Positions 59,904-64,000 of a DNA stretch of 64,000 bases are shown here, in pieces. Source of the stretch: Burkholderiales bacterium (GTDB lineage: Bacteria; Pseudomonadota; Gammaproteobacteria; Burkholderiales; SG8-41); the NCBI GenBank assembly GCA_019744975.1, contig JAIETP010000010.1, forward strand, positions 62,001 to 126,000. The letters are read 5' to 3'. Under the pieces are notes generated by a model. It worked only from the letters and a program-made list of their open reading frames with translations, was not told where the DNA came from and ran no database searches. Every line of letters begins with the position of its first letter. Position 1 is the stretch's first letter. The position numbers were made by a program, and so were the translations under genes.

Positions 59904-61664
59904 TCACTTACCGGCTGGTACGTTAAGTGCTTGTTGCAAAAGACGATATTGATCCTGTTCCGCAGATGTCAACCCTTGGCGATCTTTCTTTTGCCCCATG
60001 GCTTTAAAACGGGTTCTGCGTATCTGATCCAAGACCTTGCTCCACGCACCGCGAAAATCCGCCTCCAGCCCTTCAGCGCTAAACCCTTGATTTTGCTTAT
60101 GTAATGCCCCGACCTCTGCCTGCAAGACAGCGGCCTCATGCGGGGAACCACGAAATGCTTCCCCCAGATTGACAACACCTTCTCCGTCACCCACAACCTC
60201 CAGCACCGCATCCAATACCTGCAGTTCGGCTTGATCCAGACCGGGAACCTCCATGGCTCCGCCAAGATCATCGCGCTTGATCAACGCCGCAAACCGCGGC
60301 TCCACGACCAGCAATTCGAGCACCGTGCGCAAAATCGACTGCGTCGCCGGTGCTGCCCGCCGGGCCGGTGCCGACACGGCCTGTGACCTGATTTCGAAAT
60401 TCGCGTCGAGTTCCTGCTGCGTCACGCCAGCGAGTTGCGCCAGCTCCTTGCGGATCAGCAGTGACAGCATCGGTGCGGCAATCTGCTTCACCAGCGGTTT
60501 CGCCTGTTGCATCAGCTTGGCGCGGCCCTCGGAAGTATGGCTGTCGACATTCGAGCGCAGTTCATCGATCAAAAACCGCGACAGCGGTTCCGCCTTGCCG
60601 AGCAGCGCTTCGAACGCGGCCTTGCCGTTCGCCCGCACATAGGTATCGGGATCCTCGCCGTCGGGCAAGAACAGGAAACGCAGCTGTTTGCCGTCCACCA
60701 GTAGCGTGAGGCTGTTTTCCAGCGCGCGCCAGGCGGCGCGGCGGCCGGCGGCATCACCGTCAAAACAGAATACGATCTCGTCCGACTGGCGCAGCAGTTT
60801 CTGTACATGGTTCGGCGTGGTCGCCGTCCCCAGCGTCGCCACCGCGTATTCAACCCCCGCCTGCGCCAGCGCCACCACGTCCATGTAACCTTCGACCACG
60901 ATCACACAACCGGCGTCGCGGATCGCGCGCCGCGCGTGGAACAGGCCGTAGAGTTCGCGACCTTTTTCGAACACCGGCGTTTCCGGAGAATTCAGGTATT
61001 TCGGTTCACCGTCGCCCAGTACGCGGCCGCCGAAACCGATGATGTTGCCTTTGACATCAACGATCGGGAACATGATGCGGTCGCGAAATACGTCGTAACG
61101 CCGGCCTTCCTCGTTCTGTTTGACCAGGCCCGCAACATTCAGCGCCTTGTCTGCATAATCAGGGAACACCTTTTCCAGATTCTGCCAACCATCCGGGGCA
61201 TAACCGATGCCGAATTTCTTCGCGATCTCGCCGGAGAGCCCGCGACGCTTCAGATACTCGATCGCCTGCGGTGCGTCCTTCAACTGGTTGCGGTAAAACT
61301 GCGCCGCCTGCAGCAGCACACCGTACAGATCCGGGCCTTCTTCCGCGCGGCGCTGGGCATATTCAGAACGCGCCTCTTCCGGCACCTGCATGCCGACACT
61401 TTGCGCGAGATCCTTTACCGCATCGACAAACCCCATGCCGCTGTACTCCATCATGAAACCGATGGCGGTACCATGCGCGCCGCAACCGAAGCAGTGATAA
61501 AACTGCTTGGTCGGACTGACGGTGAAAGACGGGGATTTTTCGGTGTGGAACGGGCAGCAGGCTGAATAATTGGCGCCGCTGCGTTTCAGCTTCACGTGGC
61601 GATCGACCACTTCGACGATGTCGACCCGGCCGAGCAAATCCTGGATGAACGACTGCGGAATCAT
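59904..61664 (-). CDS. dnaG: DNA primase
   Basis: 586 aa from ATG 61664 (MIPQSFIQDLL). The CHC2-type zinc domain is CCPFHTEKSPSF...FYHCFGCGAHG. The TOPRIM core has EGYMDVVALAQAG and FDGDAAGRRAA. The C-terminal part would bind DnaB helicase. It makes RNA primers for replication. The gene lies 68 bp before rpoD. Confidence 0.96.
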   Translation of the reverse strand: MIPQSFIQDLLGRVDIVEVVDRHVKLKRSGANYSACCPFHTEKSPSFTVSPTKQFYHCFGCGAHGTAIGFMMEYSGMGFVDAVKDLAQSVGMQVPEEARSEYAQRRAEEGPDLYGVLLQAAQFYRNQLKDAPQAIEYLKRRGLSGEIAKKFGIGYAPDGWQNLEKVFPDYADKALNVAGLVKQNEEGRRYDVFRDRIMFPIVDVKGNIIGFGGRVLGDGEPKYLNSPETPVFEKGRELYGLFHARRAIRDAGCVIVVEGYMDVVALAQAGVEYAVATLGTATTPNHVQKLLRQSDEIVFCFDGDAAGRRAAWRALENSLTLLVDGKQLRFLFLPDGEDPDTYVRANGKAAFEALLGKAEPLSRFLIDELRSNVDSHTSEGRAKLMQQAKPLVKQIAAPMLSLLIRKELAQLAGVTQQELDANFEIRSQAVSAPARRAAPATQSILRTVLELLVVEPRFAALIKRDDLGGAMEVPGLDQAELQVLDAVLEVVGDGEGVVNLGEAFRGSPHEAAVLQAEVGALHKQNQGFSAEGLEADFRGAWSKVLDQIRRTRFKAMGQKKDRQGLTSAEQDQYRLLQQALNVPAGK

Positions 61665-61819
61665 GCGCGCGGCAAATGCTCCACTCGGAACCGGCGGCCC
61701 GCCGGGCCGTGGCAATCAGGGAATTATAGGGGCAGGCAGTGCGGGGCCGCGCATTGGGTCAGCGGCGGTGGTAGTGCGTGCCTGCGAGGTTCGAAAAAAA
61801 CACCAAACAAAACAACAGG

Positions 61820-62284
61820 CTATGATTTGGTGAGCTGAGCTTTAACAGCAGCAGACACTTTGGTCATATCAGCACGACCGGCCAGCTTCGGTTTCAGCAG
61901 CGCCATCACCTTGCCCATGTCCGACGGCGCAGCCGCGCCGGTCTCCGCCACCGCCGCCGCTACGGCTGCGGCAATTTCCGCATCACCCAGCGCCTGCGGC
62001 ATGTAGGCCTGCAACAGCGCGAGTTCCTGCTTTTCCTTGTCGGCCAGATCCTGGCGGCCGCCCTGCTCAAACTGGCTGATCGAATCGCGGCGCTGCTTGA
62101 GCATTTTTTCGATAATGCCCAGCACGTCGGCGTCGGTCAGCACCTTGCGTTCATCGACTTCGCGCTGCTTCAGGGCGGACAACAACAGCCGGATGGTGTC
62201 GCGGCGCGCAACATCACCGCCGCGCATCGCTGCTTTCAAGTCGTCGTTGATCTGTTCACGCAAAGATTGTTGACGCAAAGTCAT
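61820..62284 (-). CDS. yqeY: GatB/YqeY-domain protein
   Basis: 154 aa from MTLRQQSLREQIND. The GatB/YqeY tail domain (helical, IAAAVAAAV...DMGKVMALLKPKLAGRADM) matches the family found between rpsU and dnaG in beta- and gammaproteobacteria. Related to the tRNA-binding tail of the glutamyl-tRNA amidotransferase; exact role unknown. A hairpin lies between it and rpsU. Confidence 0.92.
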   Translation of the reverse strand: MTLRQQSLREQINDDLKAAMRGGDVARRDTIRLLLSALKQREVDERKVLTDADVLGIIEKMLKQRRDSISQFEQGGRQDLADKEKQELALLQAYMPQALGDAEIAAAVAAAVAETGAAAPSDMGKVMALLKPKLAGRADMTKVSAAVKAQLTKS

Positions 62285-62307
62285 GGGGCTGGACTCCAGA
62301 AATGACA

Positions 62308-62339
62308 AAAGGGTGCGAGGCTGTAGCCCTGCACCCTTT
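62308..62339 (-). terminator. Partial terminator or processing hairpin between rpsU and yqeY
   Basis: AAAGGGTGC (62308-62316) and GCACCCTTT (62331-62339) form a 9-bp stem with an inner GGCT-ACA-GCC, followed by only four U on the minus strand. In E. coli the rpsU-dnaG gap also holds an attenuating terminator that lowers primase levels. Confidence 0.65.
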
Positions 62340-62366
62340 GACGGCCTGAACGGCGCGCCGGACTTC

Positions 62367-62579
62367 TTAGTAGAGCTTCGGCGGCAGCAGTTGCGAACGC
62401 AGGCGTTTGTGCGTGCGCTTCACTGCGGCGGCCAGCTTGCGCTTGCGCTCGGAAGTCGGTTTTTCGTAGAACTCGCGGGCACGCAGCTCGGTCAGCAGCC
62501 CGGTTTTTTCCACGGTGCGTTTGAAACGGCGCAGGGCCACTTCAAACGGTTCATTTTCTTTTACGCGTACTGTCGTCAT
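62367..62579 (-). CDS. rpsU: Ribosomal protein bS21
   Basis: 70 aa, very basic. [21 protein letters not shown] and a C-terminal [10 protein letters not shown] tail are typical of bS21. It binds the 30S platform near the anti-Shine-Dalgarno region and aids initiation. It is the first gene of the macromolecular-synthesis operon and divergent from tsaD. Confidence 0.97.
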   Translation of the reverse strand: MTTVRVKENEPFEVALRRFKRTVEKTGLLTELRAREFYEKPTSERKRKLAAAVKRTHKRLRSQLLPPKLY

Positions 62580-62702
62580 GAAACCCTCATGGTCCTGCCG
62601 GATTTTGGCAGGTCGAAATCGGAAAGGCGCGTATTATAACCAGATCCGGCCCGGAATTACAGGGCCCCAAACACCCTCCGCTGCCCCACCCGCCTGAACC
62701 CC

Positions 62703-63731
62703 GTGCTTGTACTAGGCATTGAAACCTCCTGCGACGAAACCGGCATCGCCCTGTATGACACCGGGCGGGGCCTGCTCGCCCATGCCCTGCACTCCCAGGT
62801 GGCGCTGCACGCCGACTACGGCGGGGTGGTGCCGGAACTGGCCTCCCGCGACCACATCCGCCGGGTATTGCCGCTGACCCGGGAGGTGTTGCGCGGGGCC
62901 GGCGCCACCCTGGCCGAGGTCAATGCCGTGGCTTACACCGCAGGTCCCGGGCTGGCCGGCGCGCTGCTGGTCGGTGCCGGAGTCGGCACCAGCCTCGCCT
63001 ATGCCCTGGGTATTCCCGCGATCGGCATCCACCATCTCGAAGGCCACCTGCTGTCACCACTGCTGGCCGATCCGGCGCCGCAGTTCCCGTTTGTCGCCCT
63101 GCTGGTGTCCGGCGGCCATACCCAATTGATGCGGGTGGGCGGTGTTGGAGACTACACGCTGCTCGGCGAAACCCTGGATGACGCCGCCGGCGAGGCGTTC
63201 GACAAATCGGCAAAACTGCTGGACCTGGGTTACCCCGGCGGCCCGGCCATTGCCGCACTCGCCGCATCCGGCCATGCCGGCAAATACCCGCTGCCGCGAC
63301 CAATGTTACGCAGCGACAACCTTGATTTCAGTTTCAGCGGCCTCAAAACAGCCGTGCTCACCGCCGTTCGCGATCTGCCGCCGGGGACACAGGCACGCGC
63401 CGATCTTGCCGCCGAACTGCAGGCGGCCATCGTGGACGTGCTGGTCGGCAAAACCATCGCGGCAATGGAACAAACCGGACTGACACGACTGGTGGTAGCC
63501 GGCGGCGTCGGCGCCAACCGCCTGCTGCGCATGCAACTGGATGCGGCTGCGCAGCGCTGCGGCTGCACGGTGTTTTACCCGCCGTTCGAATTCTGCACCG
63601 ACAACGGCGCAATGATCGCCTTTGCCGGCGCGCTGCGTCTGCAGCAGGATAAGAAGGAAAACCCGCGTGGAAACGGCGCCGGGTTTACCGTGCGCCCGCG
63701 CTGGGATCTGGCGAGTCTCGTCGCAGGCTAA
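62703..63731 (+). CDS. tsaD: tRNA N6-threonylcarbamoyladenosine transferase
   Basis: 342 aa from GTG 62703 ([14 protein letters not shown]). ASKHA fold; metal His pair is HIEGHLL-like ([12 protein letters not shown]), substrate loop [10 protein letters not shown], and the Kae1 motif [15 protein letters not shown]. It installs t6A at position 37 of ANN-reading tRNAs with TsaB/TsaE. The stop overlaps the convergent plsY stop by 4 bp. Confidence 0.96.
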   Translation: MLVLGIETSCDETGIALYDTGRGLLAHALHSQVALHADYGGVVPELASRDHIRRVLPLTREVLRGAGATLAEVNAVAYTAGPGLAGALLVGAGVGTSLAYALGIPAIGIHHLEGHLLSPLLADPAPQFPFVALLVSGGHTQLMRVGGVGDYTLLGETLDDAAGEAFDKSAKLLDLGYPGGPAIAALAASGHAGKYPLPRPMLRSDNLDFSFSGLKTAVLTAVRDLPPGTQARADLAAELQAAIVDVLVGKTIAAMEQTGLTRLVVAGGVGANRLLRMQLDAAAQRCGCTVFYPPFEFCTDNGAMIAFAGALRLQQDKKENPRGNGAGFTVRPRWDLASLVAG

Positions 63732-64000
63732 CTGCCGGCCTTGGCGCCGATCTTGCTTTCCTTGCCATCCAGCAAGTTATGAATATTCGAGCGATGGCGC
63801 CAGATCAGCAATGCTGCGATCACCACGACCGCAAAGAAAAACGGATGTGATGCATTAAACAGGATCAGCGTGAAAAACACGGCGAACAGCGCGGAGATCA
63901 GTGCGGCGAGCGAAGAGTACCGGAAAAACACCGCGATGGTGATCCAGGTGGCCAATACGCCCAGCCCAAGATAAAAGCTCAACGCGAGCAACACGCCCAG
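63728..64000 (-). CDS. plsY: Glycerol-3-phosphate acyltransferase PlsY (5' part outside window)
   Basis: The last 90 residues only; the frame is open to the window edge. Three hydrophobic helices and the C-terminal [18 protein letters not shown] motif are characteristic of PlsY, which acylates glycerol-3-phosphate using acyl phosphate at the membrane. Adjacent to tsaD as in many bacteria. Confidence 0.9.
   Translation of the reverse strand: MGVLLALSFYLGLGVLATWITIAVFFRYSSLAALISALFAVFFTLILFNASHPFFFAVVVIAALLIWRHRSNIHNLLDGKESKIGAKAGS

Overview
The window reads as a GC-rich betaproteobacterial chromosome, probably Burkholderiales-like. Supporting signs are a soxX-soxB pair, several TctC/Bug-type solute-binding proteins, a long Lys/Ala-rich extension on RpoD, the tsaD / rpsU-yqeY-dnaG-rpoD macromolecular-synthesis locus, and type IV pilin and cAMP genes of betaproteobacterial style. 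Genus cannot be fixed from sequence alone.

Layout. 0-2.2 kb: end of a thiosulfate-oxidation (sox) operon. 2.2-6.4 kb: a pilin gene with a layered sigma-54 promoter, a PglL/TfpO-like O-oligosaccharyltransferase candidate and a TPR-GT9 protein. 6.8-18.5 kb: a signalling locus on one strand, with CHASE2 Ser/Thr kinase, PP2C phosphatase, double-FHA protein, CHASE2 adenylate cyclase, class II cNMP phosphodiesterase, GAF-GspE ATPase and GAF-HD-GYP protein. A MITE-like insert separates the FHA and cyclase genes. 18.8-39.3 kb: an oxalate/formate (C1) region with a 10-formyl-THF hydrolase-like enzyme, formyl-CoA transferase, a Cys-less Crp/Fnr regulator, oxalyl-CoA decarboxylase, a TctABC transporter, formate dehydrogenase, formate-THF ligase and succinyl-CoA synthetase. 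TTGAC-N4-GTCAA-type boxes recur beside four of these transcription units. A yybP-ykoY (Mn2+) riboswitch precedes an NhaD-type antiporter, followed by TerC and a universal stress protein. 39.3-50.5 kb: a candidate anti-Shine-Dalgarno small RNA and mixed catabolic genes (CapA-like, enolase-superfamily, PLP enzyme, SDR, quinone reductase, Bug protein, HpcH aldolase), plus a second sensor kinase. 50.6-56.15 kb: a 5.5-kb integrated island bounded by a 45-bp repeat of a tRNA 3' half, carrying an integrase, an AlpA-like protein, a replication-like protein and three unrecognised cargo genes. 56.2-64 kb: core genes.

The most unexpected signal is a dispersed AT-rich motif of about 22 bp. Its two halves are TATCAATAAAA and TCAAATACTTA, and the 3' part matches the IHF consensus WATCAANNNNTTR. 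Nine copies occur at intervals of about 2.4-8.8 kb, on both strands, in intergenic DNA and inside genes. The copies inside genes coincide with locally AT-rich codon choice. One copy sits between the sigma-54 promoter and possible upstream sites of pilA, and one lies beside the island attachment site.
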